NCBI GenBank assembly: GCA_934309475.1
Contig: CAKRDK010000018.1
Location: 1 to 49,510 of the forward strand
From: an uncultured Roseburia sp.
Lineage (GTDB): Bacteria; Bacillota; Clostridia; Lachnospirales; Lachnospiraceae
DNA length: 49,510 bases
Reading direction: 5' to 3'
Within the stretch, counting starts at the first letter, position 1. Each line of letters begins with the position of its first letter. The translations under genes and the position numbers were made by a program. The notes below the pieces were generated by a model. That model did no database searches. It had not been told where the DNA came from and saw only the letters and a list, made by a program, of their open reading frames with translations. This document shows positions 1 to 9,200 of this stretch, piece by piece.

Positions 1-102
1 CGTGCTCCAATCCAGGTTGATAAATTCTTAACAAATGTAGTAAAACCTGTTTTAGATGCCAACAAAGCAGAGCTTGGTGTAAAAGCAGAAATTAACGTAT
101 AA
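1..102 (+). CDS. C-terminal end of an unidentified protein (cut by window start)
   Basis: An open frame enters from the left edge and ends at a TAA stop, giving 33 residues that start RAPIQVDKFL and end GVKAEINV. The codon use looks like the neighbouring genes and the reading frame is clean. I do not recognise the family from this short tail, so no function is offered. No terminator-like hairpin follows before the enolase gene 78 bases downstream. Confidence 0.5.
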   Translation, partial: RAPIQVDKFLTNVVKPVLDANKAELGVKAEINV

Positions 103-180
103 AAACAGATTCCCCCGACCATACTGATATTAAATGATTTGTGTAATCGAATCAGATACCGTATGGAAAGGGGAATTTTT

Positions 181-1554
181 ATGTCATTAGAAGTAAAGAT
201 TATCGATGTGCATGGAAGACAAATCTTAGATTCCAGAGGAAATCCGACCGTTGAGGTCGAGGTGACAGCACAGACGGAGACAACCGGGAAAAAAATAAGT
301 GCGAGGGAGTCGGTTCCATCCGGCGCGAGTACCGGGCGCTTTGAAGCGATTGAGCTACGCGACGGCGCAGAAGAATATTTTGGATTGGGCGTGAAAAAGG
401 TCGTGGAGCATGTGAACACGAAGATAAGAGAAGCGCTTATGGGAAAAAATGTTTTAAAACAGAAGGAGATTGACCGTATTCTCGTGGATGCAGACGGAAC
501 GGACAACAAGGGCAATCTCGGTGCCAATGCAATTCTTGGAACTTCGCTTGCCTGCGCCAAAACAGCGGCGAAAGCACTCGAAATGCCGTTGTACCGTTAT
601 CTTGGTGGAGCAGGTGCCTACCGCATGCCGGTGCCGATGATGAATGTCATAAATGGAGGCGTCCATGCGAAAAATTCGCTTGATTTTCAGGAATTTATGA
701 TTATGCCCATTGGGGCGAGAACGTTTTCGGAAGGGCTTCGGATGGGAACGGAAGTCTATCATTTCTTACGGCAGATATTAAACGAGGATGGACTTGGCAC
801 AGCAGTGGGGGATGAGGGCGGATTTGCCCCGGATTTTCACAATATCCGGGATGTGTTCGGATACCTCAGCCGTGCCGTGGAAAAAGCAGGGTATGAAGTT
901 GGAAAAGATGTTGTTTTTTCCATGGATGCGGCGGCAAGTGAACTGTATGATGAGGAGACGGGCGTTTATATTTTTCCGGGCGAGACGACTGAGATTGAGA
1001 AGTTGCGGCTGAGTGAATACAATGATGATTGTAAGGACAAATGTCCCGATTGTGTCAAACGAAGTTCAGAAGAAATGATTGCATTGTATGAAGAACTCAC
1101 AGCAGAATTTCCAATCGTATCCATTGAGGATGGACTGTATGAAGATGACTGGGAAGGATGGCAGAAACTGACCGAGAGACTTGGTGAAAAGGTGCAGCTT
1201 GTCGGGGATGATTTGTTTGTCACGAATCCAAAGAGAATCAAATGTGGAATCGACCTTGGTGTCGCAAATGCAGTGCTGATAAAAGTAAACCAGATTGGCA
1301 CGGTGACAGAAGCGTTAGAGGCAATCGAGAAAGCAAAATGTGCAGGATACCAGGCTGTAATATCACATCGTTCCGGTGAGACAGAGGATTCCTTTATTGC
1401 AGATCTTGCGGTTGCAGTCAATGCGGGACAGATTAAGACCGGGGCACCTTGCAGGGCAGAGAGAACAAGCAAGTACAACCAGCTTTTGCGCATCGAGGAG
1501 GAGCTTGACAGGGAAGCGTCCTATGAATGGTATCAGGAAAGGGAACTTGTGTAA
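181..1554 (+). CDS. eno: Enolase with a cysteine-rich insert
   Basis: Enolase converts 2-phosphoglycerate to phosphoenolpyruvate in cytosolic glycolysis. The 457-residue protein starts at the ATG preceded by AAAGGGG; an upstream in-frame TTG at 139 lacks a ribosome binding site and would add residues unlike the family. Family landmarks are [12 protein letters not shown] near the start, PSGASTG, the metal and catalytic region [23 protein letters not shown], the Lys-containing [10 protein letters not shown], and SHRSGETED followed by [10 protein letters not shown]. The length slightly exceeds the usual 430-435. The excess lies just before [12 protein letters not shown], where about 16 extra residues include C284-x3-C288-x2-C291. 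All catalytic motifs look intact, so it should be active. The gene stands alone between an unknown gene and a terminator. A second enolase elsewhere in the genome cannot be excluded. Confidence 0.96.
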   Translation: MSLEVKIIDVHGRQILDSRGNPTVEVEVTAQTETTGKKISARESVPSGASTGRFEAIELRDGAEEYFGLGVKKVVEHVNTKIREALMGKNVLKQKEIDRILVDADGTDNKGNLGANAILGTSLACAKTAAKALEMPLYRYLGGAGAYRMPVPMMNVINGGVHAKNSLDFQEFMIMPIGARTFSEGLRMGTEVYHFLRQILNEDGLGTAVGDEGGFAPDFHNIRDVFGYLSRAVEKAGYEVGKDVVFSMDAAASELYDEETGVYIFPGETTEIEKLRLSEYNDDCKDKCPDCVKRSSEEMIALYEELTAEFPIVSIEDGLYEDDWEGWQKLTERLGEKVQLVGDDLFVTNPKRIKCGIDLGVANAVLIKVNQIGTVTEALEAIEKAKCAGYQAVISHRSGETEDSFIADLAVAVNAGQIKTGAPCRAERTSKYNQLLRIEEELDREASYEWYQERELV

Positions 1555-1652
1555 AAATATACACAAAAATAGACGTTATTGCATAAAAATTCGCAATAAT
1601 CGAAATAACAAGAAAAATTTCGGCATTTTGACGAATAAAAAATAGAAAAAAT

Positions 1653-1685
1653 CGGTTTCGGTCTCAGACGGAACCGTTTTTTTAT
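1653..1685 (+). terminator. Rho-independent terminator after eno
   Basis: The stem CGGTTTCG (1653-1660) pairs with CGGAACCG (1669-1676) with one G-T wobble around an 8-base loop. A run of seven T follows. It separates eno from the nucleoside operon. Confidence 0.9.
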
Positions 1686-1710
1686 TTGGAATCAGGTGAA
1701 AAAAGGAAGA

Positions 1711-1755
1711 AAAAGGGACATATGTCCTTTTTGAGCAATAGAATTATGATATAAT
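1711..1755 (+). promoter_or_regulatory. Promoter and candidate activator site of the nucleoside operon
   Basis: An extended -10 element, TGATATAAT (1747-1755), has no convincing -35 hexamer. In its place lies the perfect 12-bp palindrome GGACATATGTCC (1716-1727), flanked symmetrically by AAAA and TTTT one base further out. If transcription starts near 1762 the dyad centre is at about -41. That is where class II CRP/FNR-type activators bind. A Crp/Fnr-family regulator is encoded inside this operon, so autoregulation is a reasonable inference. Confidence 0.65.
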
Positions 1756-1807
1756 AAAGAAACAGAGAAACAGGAACGGAATTCAAAAAGAGATAGGAGA
1801 AGATGAG

Positions 1808-2980
1808 ATGGAAAAGAAGAGAGTATTTTTAATTGTATTGGACAGCTTTGGTGTTGGTTATGAGCCGGATGCAGCCGATTTTGGAGATGTGGGAGCAAAT
1901 ACGCTCGGAACGATTGCGGGGACAGAATGGTTTTCCACACCACATATGAGAGAACTTGGACTTTTCAATTTAGATGGTGTGACCTGCGGGGAAAAAGCAG
2001 AGAGAACCAAAGGTTCCTACGGAAGAATGCAGGAGGCATCCAGAGGAAAAGATACGACAATCGGACATTGGGAGATTGCAGGTGTGATTTCTCCAGAGCC
2101 ATTGCCGACTTACCCGGATGGATTCCCGGCAGAAGTGTTAGAGGCATTTGAGAAAGAGACCGGAAGAGGTGTGCTTTGTAACAAACCATATTCCGGAACC
2201 GATGTAATCCGCGATTACGGGGAAGAACACATGAAGACGGGAAAACTGATTGTCTATACATCCGCAGACAGTGTTTTCCAGATTGCAGCACACGAAGAAG
2301 TTGTACCGGTAGAGGAACTGTATCGTTACTGTGAAATTGCAAGAAAAATCTTAACCGGAAAACACGGAGTCGGACGTGTCATTGCAAGACCGTTCGTGGG
2401 AGAACCGGGAAACTTTACAAGAACGACAAACCGCCATGATTTTTCGCTTGTTCCACCACGCGCCACCATGTTAGATGCATTGGTAGATGCAGGATATGAC
2501 ACCTACGGAATTGGAAAGATTTATGATATTTTTGCCGGTCAGGGCATTCAGCATACACAGAGAATCACAAGCAATGTCGATGGAATGGAAAAGACGATTG
2601 AGATGCAGAAGCAGGATTTCAACGGAATCTGTTTTGTCAATTTAGTTGATTTTGACATGCTTTACGGACATAGAAATGATATTGAGGGTTATGCAAAGGC
2701 TGCAACTACATTTGATAAGCAGCTTGCAGAATTTGAGAAGAACATGAGAGAGGATGACATCCTGATTATCACAGCAGATCATGGCTGCGATCCGGGATAT
2801 CCGGGAACAGATCATTCCAGAGAGTATACGCCAATGCTTGCATATGGAGCCTGCGTGAAGGAGAATGTGAACCTTGGAACAAGAAAGACCTTCGCAGATA
2901 TTGCAGCAACCATTCTTGACATTTTTGGTGTGGAAAATAACACAGACGGAACAAGTTACAAGAACGAGATATTGAAATAA
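1808..2980 (+). CDS. deoB: Phosphopentomutase
   Basis: DeoB interconverts ribose 1-phosphate or deoxyribose 1-phosphate with the 5-phosphates, linking nucleoside phosphorolysis to the pentose phosphate pathway. The 390-residue length is normal. The alkaline-phosphatase-superfamily metal site is visible: LDSFGVG near the N-terminus, the phosphorylated-threonine region GKDTTIGHWE, NLVDFDMLYGHRND, and ITADHGCDPGYPGTDHSREYTP near the C-terminus. It is the first gene of deoB-cdd-add-regulator-punA and starts 53 bases downstream of a strong -10. Its substrate is the product of PunA at the end of the same operon. Confidence 0.97.
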   Translation: MEKKRVFLIVLDSFGVGYEPDAADFGDVGANTLGTIAGTEWFSTPHMRELGLFNLDGVTCGEKAERTKGSYGRMQEASRGKDTTIGHWEIAGVISPEPLPTYPDGFPAEVLEAFEKETGRGVLCNKPYSGTDVIRDYGEEHMKTGKLIVYTSADSVFQIAAHEEVVPVEELYRYCEIARKILTGKHGVGRVIARPFVGEPGNFTRTTNRHDFSLVPPRATMLDALVDAGYDTYGIGKIYDIFAGQGIQHTQRITSNVDGMEKTIEMQKQDFNGICFVNLVDFDMLYGHRNDIEGYAKAATTFDKQLAEFEKNMREDDILIITADHGCDPGYPGTDHSREYTPMLAYGACVKENVNLGTRKTFADIAATILDIFGVENNTDGTSYKNEILK

Positions 2981-2993
2981 AGAGGTGAGGCAC

Positions 2994-3428
2994 GTGGAAA
3001 AGTTAGAGGAAAGCAAGACAAAAGAATTGATACGCGAAGCGCTGAACATGAGGAATTTCTCTTATGTTCCATACTCGAAGTTCTGTGTGGGCGCGGCTTT
3101 GCTGACAGAGGACGGAAAGATTTATACAGGCTGTAACATTGAAAATGCTGCCTATACACCGACAAACTGTGCAGAACGTACTGCATTTTTTAAGGCGGTA
3201 AGTGAGGGCGAGTACCACTTTAAGGCAATTGCCATTGTGGGTGGACCAAAGGGAGTAGCGCCGGTAGATTACTGTACGCCTTGCGGTGTCTGCCGTCAGG
3301 TTATGATGGAATTTTGCAACGATGAGACGTTTCAGGTAATTCTTGCAAAGTCAGAGACGGAATATAAGACGTTTTCCCTGCAGGAAGTGCTTCCAATGGG
3401 ATTCGGACCGAAAGATTTGGGAATGTAG
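2994..3428 (+). CDS. cdd: Cytidine deaminase
   Basis: It hydrolytically deaminates cytidine and deoxycytidine to uridine forms. The 144-residue protein carries the zinc and catalytic motif TNCAERTAFF and the second zinc pair PCGVCRQVMMEF, the pattern of the small homotetrameric bacterial enzyme. The GTG at 2994 is preferred over the in-frame GTG at 2985 because the latter lies inside the ribosome binding site AGAGGTGAGG. It is 13 bases downstream of deoB and is probably co-transcribed. Confidence 0.95.
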   Translation: MEKLEESKTKELIREALNMRNFSYVPYSKFCVGAALLTEDGKIYTGCNIENAAYTPTNCAERTAFFKAVSEGEYHFKAIAIVGGPKGVAPVDYCTPCGVCRQVMMEFCNDETFQVILAKSETEYKTFSLQEVLPMGFGPKDLGM

Positions 3429-3462
3429 TCTTGATAAGAAGCAAGTAGAATGGAGAAGCAGA

Positions 3463-4434
3463 ATGGATAGAAGAGAATTAGAAGCGCTGAAAAAAATAGA
3501 ACTTCACTGTCACTTAGACGGGTCATTGAGCCTTGGCTGTGTGCGGGAGCTACTTGGCAGAGAAGTAAAGAAAGAGGAACTCCAGGTAGCGGATGACTGC
3601 AGAAATTTAGCGGAATACTTAGAAAAGTTTGACCTCCCGTTACAGTGCCTGCAGACGGAAAGTGGATTAGAGGCAGGTGCTTATGATTTTGTAAAAGAAG
3701 TGGCAAAAGAGAATGTCGGTTATGTGGAGGTACGTTTTGCCCCGCTTCTTTCTACGAATCAGGGACTTTCGACGGAGCAGGTCATCGCTTCCGTTATCCG
3801 TGGACTTGAACGGGGAAAGAAAGAATTTGGAGTGACGGCACAGGCAATCACCTGCGCAATGCGCCATCACACGGAAGAGGAAAATCTTGCGATGCTGAAA
3901 GTGGCAAGAGAATTTTTGGGAAATGGCGTCTGTGCAGCAGACCTTGCCGGAAATGAAGCTGCATTTCCGATGAAAGACTTTATGAAGCTGTTCACAGAGG
4001 CAAAGAAGATGGGAATGCCATTTACACTTCATGCCGGTGAGTGCGGAAGTGTGGATAACATTGTAGATTCCGTTGCGTGTGGTGCAAAGAGAGTTGGCCA
4101 TGGAATTGCAATGCGTGGCAATCAGGCGGCACAGAAGCTTTGCAGGGAGAAACGCATTGGAATTGAGATGTGTCCAATCAGCAACCAGCAGACCAAAGCA
4201 GTTTCCTGTCTCGAAGAGTATCCGATTCGTGAGTTTTTAGATGCCGGACTGCTTGTGACGATTAATACGGATAACCGTATGGTCAGCAACACTACAATTA
4301 CAAAAGAAATTGAATTTGTCCAGAAGCATTTTGGCGTGAAGGACGAAGAGATTATCCGTATGATGCAGAATGCGGTGGAAACAGCATTTACGACAGAAGA
4401 GGAAAAAGAGAAAATGCGCCGCTGGTATCGCTAG
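3463..4434 (+). CDS. add: Adenosine deaminase
   Basis: It converts adenosine to inosine, which PunA in the same operon then phosphorolyses. The 323-residue protein shows the zinc ligands in HCHLDGSL near the N-terminus, HAGECG with the following RVGHG, EMCPISN, and a C-terminal INTDNRMVSNTT. The usual TDD is TDN here, a variant I recall in a bacterial ADA subgroup, so loss of activity is not implied. The ATG at 3463 follows GGAGAAGCAG. An upstream open extension overlaps cdd and does not resemble the family. Confidence 0.94.
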   Translation: MDRRELEALKKIELHCHLDGSLSLGCVRELLGREVKKEELQVADDCRNLAEYLEKFDLPLQCLQTESGLEAGAYDFVKEVAKENVGYVEVRFAPLLSTNQGLSTEQVIASVIRGLERGKKEFGVTAQAITCAMRHHTEEENLAMLKVAREFLGNGVCAADLAGNEAAFPMKDFMKLFTEAKKMGMPFTLHAGECGSVDNIVDSVACGAKRVGHGIAMRGNQAAQKLCREKRIGIEMCPISNQQTKAVSCLEEYPIREFLDAGLLVTINTDNRMVSNTTITKEIEFVQKHFGVKDEEIIRMMQNAVETAFTTEEEKEKMRRWYR

Positions 4435-4455
4435 GATTAGAAATGGGTTAGAGAG

Positions 4456-5181
4456 ATGGAAGAAAAATATTTAGGAAAGGTGATTCCATTCCTGAAAGAA
4501 CTCAATCAGGAGAGAAGAGAACTTTTTGAAGAATATTTTAGCAGTGCACCGGTGTGGCTTTTAGATTCCTTTCAGGTTGTGGAAGTGGAAAAAGGAGTCA
4601 CGCTTGTGCGCGAAAATACACCAGTGGATACAGTATACATTATTGGCCGTGGGGCGATAAAAGGTGTGGATTTTCGTATTTACGGTGTGGAATATGATTT
4701 TATGCATTTTGAGGGCGTTTATGGCATGGGCGCCATGGAAATCATTATGCACCAGGATTATTACAGAACAACATTAGAGACGACAACACCGTGTACGGTC
4801 ATCAAGATACCGCGTGCAAAATTCGAGAAATGGTTAGACAGCGACATCAAGGCGCTGCGGCAGGAGGCGGAGGCAGTCGGCAATTATTTGTTAGAGGAAG
4901 TGCGGAACAGCAGACTGAATCTTTTCCTGAAAGGAACAGAACGCCTTGCCATTCTTTTTATCAATTATTATGAGAAATACGAAAAAGACGGCATTTTAAA
5001 GGTGACTCAGACGAGGACGGAGTTGTCGGAGAACACAGGACTCTGCGTGAAAACCGTCAACCGTTCCATTAAAAAATTCGAGGAAGACGGATTGGTGGGA
5101 CGTGAGGGAAACAAGATTATAATAGAAGAAACGCAGTATAAGAGATTGAAGGAACTAATCAGAAAAACAATTGAACAGTAG
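4456..5181 (+). CDS. Crp/Fnr-family transcriptional regulator
   Basis: The 241-residue cytosolic DNA-binding protein has an N-terminal cyclic-nucleotide-binding-like beta-roll (about residues 20-130), a dimerisation helix, and a C-terminal winged helix-turn-helix (about 165-225, including TRTELSENTGLCVKTVNRSI). No FNR-style cluster of four cysteines is visible, so oxygen sensing by an Fe-S cluster is unlikely. The effector is unknown. It sits between add and punA with gaps of about 20 bases, so it is made with the nucleoside enzymes. It is the obvious candidate to bind the palindrome upstream of deoB. Confidence 0.88.
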   Translation: MEEKYLGKVIPFLKELNQERRELFEEYFSSAPVWLLDSFQVVEVEKGVTLVRENTPVDTVYIIGRGAIKGVDFRIYGVEYDFMHFEGVYGMGAMEIIMHQDYYRTTLETTTPCTVIKIPRAKFEKWLDSDIKALRQEAEAVGNYLLEEVRNSRLNLFLKGTERLAILFINYYEKYEKDGILKVTQTRTELSENTGLCVKTVNRSIKKFEEDGLVGREGNKIIIEETQYKRLKELIRKTIEQ

Positions 5182-5195
5182 AAAGGAAGAGGCAG

Positions 5196-6017
5196 ATGAA
5201 CGAAGTATACGAAAAATTAATGAAATGCAAAGAGAGCATGGAAAAGAAAATTGATTTCAAACCGGAGGTTGCTTTAATCTTAGGTTCCGGTCTCGGAGAT
5301 TATGCGGATGAATTAGAGATTGAACAATCCATTGATTATACCGAGATTGAGGGATTCCCGACTTCTACAGTTGCAGGACATAAGGGAAGATTTGTGTTTG
5401 CACATGTAGAGGGCGTTCCGGTTGTCATCATGCAGGGACGTGTTCATTATTATGAAGGATATCCAATGTCCGATGTAGTTTTACCGACAAGACTGATGGG
5501 ATTATTAGGAGCAAAGAAAATTATCCTGACAAACGCTGCAGGTGGTGTGAACTTTGATTTTAAACCGGGCGATTTCATGATGATTACAGACCATATCACA
5601 ACTGCAATCCCAAGTCCTCTGATTGGACCAAACATGGATGAACTTGGCGTCCGCTTCCCGGATATGAGTGAAGTTTACGATGTACAGTTGCGAGAAGTGA
5701 TTCGCGGTGCAGCAAAGAAACTGGATATTCCGTTAAAAGAAGGCGTTTATATGCAGTTTACAGGTCCTAACTATGAGACACCGGCAGAAATCCGCATGTG
5801 CAGAACCTGGGGTGGAGATGCAGCCGGAATGAGTACCGCATGTGAAGCGATGGCGGCACATCATATGGGCATGCGTGTCTGTGGAATTTCCTGCATTACA
5901 AATCTTGCAGCAGGAATGTCAAAAGAGAAATTAAACCATAAGGAAGTACAGGAGACGGCAGACCGTGTTGCTGTACAGTTCAAACAGTTAGTAACAGAAA
6001 TTATTAAAAATATGTAG
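5196..6017 (+). CDS. punA: Purine nucleoside phosphorylase
   Basis: It cleaves inosine and guanosine with phosphate to the base plus ribose 1-phosphate. The 273-residue length fits the trimeric inosine/guanosine-specific class. Motifs are LILGSGLGDYADEL (phosphate loop), TVAGHKGRF, MQGRVHYYEGYP, ILTNAAGG, and TGPNYETPAEIRM with the substrate-binding Glu, followed by AGMSTACEAMAA. The ATG has AAAGGAAGAGG upstream. It is the last gene of the operon, followed by a terminator. Its product feeds DeoB at the start of the operon. Confidence 0.96.
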   Translation: MNEVYEKLMKCKESMEKKIDFKPEVALILGSGLGDYADELEIEQSIDYTEIEGFPTSTVAGHKGRFVFAHVEGVPVVIMQGRVHYYEGYPMSDVVLPTRLMGLLGAKKIILTNAAGGVNFDFKPGDFMMITDHITTAIPSPLIGPNMDELGVRFPDMSEVYDVQLREVIRGAAKKLDIPLKEGVYMQFTGPNYETPAEIRMCRTWGGDAAGMSTACEAMAAHHMGMRVCGISCITNLAAGMSKEKLNHKEVQETADRVAVQFKQLVTEIIKNM

Positions 6018-6026
6018 TTTTTCAGA

Positions 6027-6071
6027 CTGACAGGAAGAGGGACAAATGTCCTGATTCCTGTCAGCCTTTTT
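6027..6071 (+). terminator. Terminator of the nucleoside operon with nested palindrome
   Basis: A perfect 10-bp stem, CTGACAGGAA (6027-6036) with TTCCTGTCAG (6055-6064), is followed by five T. The loop contains GGACAAATGTCC (6040-6051), nearly the same dyad as the candidate operator at 1716-1727. It may just extend the hairpin or may be a second protein-binding site. Confidence 0.88.
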
Positions 6072-6188
6072 CATTTTACCTTGATTTTACAAGGATTTGA
6101 TAGTAGAGAGCCGGAAAAACATGATATTCTAAATATTGCAGTTTTGTGCAATGAAACGCATGAATATTTATGAAAAATTTAGAAATGA

Positions 6189-6218
6189 TTGACAGAAATC
6201 TTAAGAATGTCTTAAAAT
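6189..6218 (+). promoter_or_regulatory. Promoter of the surface PHP protein gene
   Basis: TTGACA (6189-6194), an 18-base spacer and TAAAAT (6213-6218) form a good sigma-A-type promoter. The leader before the chosen start is about 75 bases. Nothing else was recognised between the operon terminator and this promoter. Confidence 0.7.
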
Positions 6219-6298
6219 ATGTTTGCTCTTTCTGTAATATAGAGTGTTGACGTATGGACAGACATAAGAGGGAGAAGCAATCAGAAAGGAAGAAAAAG

Positions 6299-9200
6299 AT
6301 GAAGAGAAGAGAAAACAGAAAAAGGTTTTGGGCTCTTTTGTTATCACTTGTGATGATGTTTACAACTGTAATCGCAAACGTTGATGTTACATCGTTCGCG
6401 GAAGAAACAGGCAGTGAAGCAGATGACACGGTGACAACGACAAGCGTTGGACTTGAAGATGGAAAATATGTCATCTATTGTCCGGGCTATGGAAAGGCAT
6501 TATCTTCCACAAAAAGCAGTGGAAATTCTAATTATAATGCCGGAGTGGACATGACATTGTCAGATGGAACATTTGAGAGTGTTGTGGAAACAGAAGTCTT
6601 TACGATTACAAATAACAGTGATGGAACGATTACCATTTCACAGGGTGACGATAAACTTTCCATGGACACAAACTATTCAAGCACACCGATGAACAAGGCG
6701 AATGATACCTGGACACTGGAAGATGCAGGCGATGGACTCTACTACATTAAAAATGAGGGAAGAAGCGCATACTTAGAGTGGTATGACAGCAAGAGTTATT
6801 ACAGTGCTTATACCTCAATTGCAAGCGGAAGTGAAGGAATGTTTGCAATGCAGTTTGTATCTGTGTCTGATGAGCAGATTGGTGCCGCAGAAACAGTAGA
6901 ACCGTTAGTTGCAGATGGAACTTATGCGATTTATTGCCCAGGATACAGCATGGCGTTATCCTCAGCAAAGAATGCAACCGCTACGAATTATAATGCAGGT
7001 GTATCAATGACATTAAATGCAGCCGGTACATTTGACAGCATTGCATCAACAGAAGTATGGACAATTACGAATAACAGTGATGGAACTCTTGTTCTCTCAC
7101 AGGGAACCGATAAGCTTTCCATGGCTGCAAAATATTCAAGTACACCGATGAATGAGACAAATGATACCTGGACCTTAGTGGATGCGGGCAATGGTCTCTA
7201 CTACATCAAAAATGTGGGAAGAGGTTCGTACTTAGAGTGGTATGACAGCAAGAGTTATTACAGTGCTTATACCTCGATTGCAAGCGGAAGCGAAGGAATG
7301 TTTGCAATGCAGTTCGTTCCGGTTACAGCAGACCAGATTACCGGCGGAGAATCCGGCGGTGAGGAAGAAGCTGAGCCATCCATTGCAAATGGACCTTATT
7401 TCATCTACAGTGAGACAGCAGAAGGTGTTATGAAATATGACCTGACAGGAGGCGTATCTTCTAAGGTTGCAGCAACTGTCAGCGACAATAAAGCAGTATT
7501 TGGTTCCGATAACGGCGAGGGTGCCGGTGTATACACAATGGAGTACCAGTCTGATGGAACTTACCTGATTAAATGCGGAAGCAAATATTTAAGTGCAAAT
7601 TCAAGTGAAGAATTATACCTTGCAGACAGTGCAGTGAATACTTCCACAAACGGAAGCTACTGGAAAATTGAAGCCAATGAAGAACTTGGCGGATATTCGA
7701 TTGCAAGCAGCAGTGTTACTTATAAATCAAATCCTATTTATTTGGAGTATTATGCAAGCAAGGGATTTTGTCTGTACACCTGCAAGACATTGTCAGCAAT
7801 TTATATGTTCCAGTTTTTAGATGCAACAGGTGTTGCCAATGATGACGGTTATGTTGGAACAAAACCGGAGGCAGCCGAGAAGCCGGAAGCCGGAAAATCT
7901 TACGTTATTTACAATGCAAGTGGAAAAAGCGTCATCGGACCGATGATTGAAGGTGTTGACGGTGCAGAAGATTCCATGGGTGCCGTTACAGCAGAAAAAG
8001 AAGATGATACGCTCACCGTTGACAATGGCGGACTTATTTTTAACGTATCCGTAGACGGAGATTACTACATCTTTGAAAATAACGGAACCTATCTTGCATC
8101 AAATGATGATGAAGAATTATTGCTTCAGTCAGAATTAAACGATTATGCAAAATGGACATTGGTGGATACAACAGGCGGATTTTTGCTTAAGAATGCAAAA
8201 GCAGCATGGACATCTTCCAGCGGAAACAGTTACCCGATTTACATTGAGTATTTTTCAGGTTCCTTTGCAGGATATTCTTTCAAAGCAACCTCAGCAGATA
8301 TTTTTACATTTACCTTCCATGAATACGAAGATACTTATGGAACAGGCTATGTAGTAGAACCGAAGGTAGTATTTAATACCGAATCTGATGCAAACTGGGG
8401 TGTAGATTACACCATGAACTTTACATTAGATGATCTCGGAACAATCAAGAAAGTAACGACAAGCGTAACTTTTGAAGATAATACTACAAAGTCTTATACA
8501 GCAACTATGGATGGCTACGACGGAAGCTTTACAATTCCGGCAGATGATTTAGAAGGCCACACATCTGCAACCGTTAACGTGAGTGCAGTGAGTGCCGAGA
8601 CTTCCACAAAGAATGCGACTTACAGTGGAACAAAGAAAGTAACCATCAATGATGAACCGGTTATCACAGCAGTATCTCCTGCAGCAAATTCGCAGACAGG
8701 TTCTAATAAGAAACCGGTCGTAAAAGTAACATATGCCAATATCGGATCAAAAACGACAGCATCCTTAACTTTAAATGATAAGGAAGTAACGTTAAAACAG
8801 GATACCAAGGCAAAGACTTACTCTTACACACCATCTTCTGACCTTTCAGATGGAAAATATACAGTATCTGTTACCATCACAAGAAAAGATGGAAAATCTG
8901 TTTCTAAGAAATGGTCCTTCTATGTGGGAACAGAAGGCGTACAGCTTTATTTCGGACAAATTCATTCTCATACAGGAGAATATTCCGATGGTTCCGGTAC
9001 CTTAGAGCAGGCATATGAGTATGCAATGTATTCAGCAGCAAACGTTGACTACATGATTGTAACAGACCATTCAAACTATTTTGATACGACAGCAACAGCA
9101 ACAAAGGACAGCATTTATGATGCAGCTTCCGATTCCATTACAGCCAGCAAGACAAAGGATGCAGACGGTAATACGTTAAATCTCTGGCAGGAAGCAAAAG

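Noticed and set aside
139..180. An upstream TTG start for enolase
   Set aside because: No ribosome binding site precedes it and the extra 14 residues do not match the family. The ATG at 181 has AAAGGGG.
103..180. A CCATAC...GTATGG inverted repeat before eno
   Set aside because: The arms are six bases with a long interrupted loop, which is easily expected by chance.
3463..4434. Adenosine deaminase as a degenerate enzyme because TDD reads TDN
   Set aside because: All other metal and catalytic motifs are intact, and TDN is, as far as I recall, found in other bacterial adenosine deaminases.
6254..6298. An ATG at 6254 as start of the PHP surface protein
   Set aside because: It has no ribosome binding site and would place 15 charged residues before the signal peptide. 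The ATG at 6299 has AAAGGAAG.
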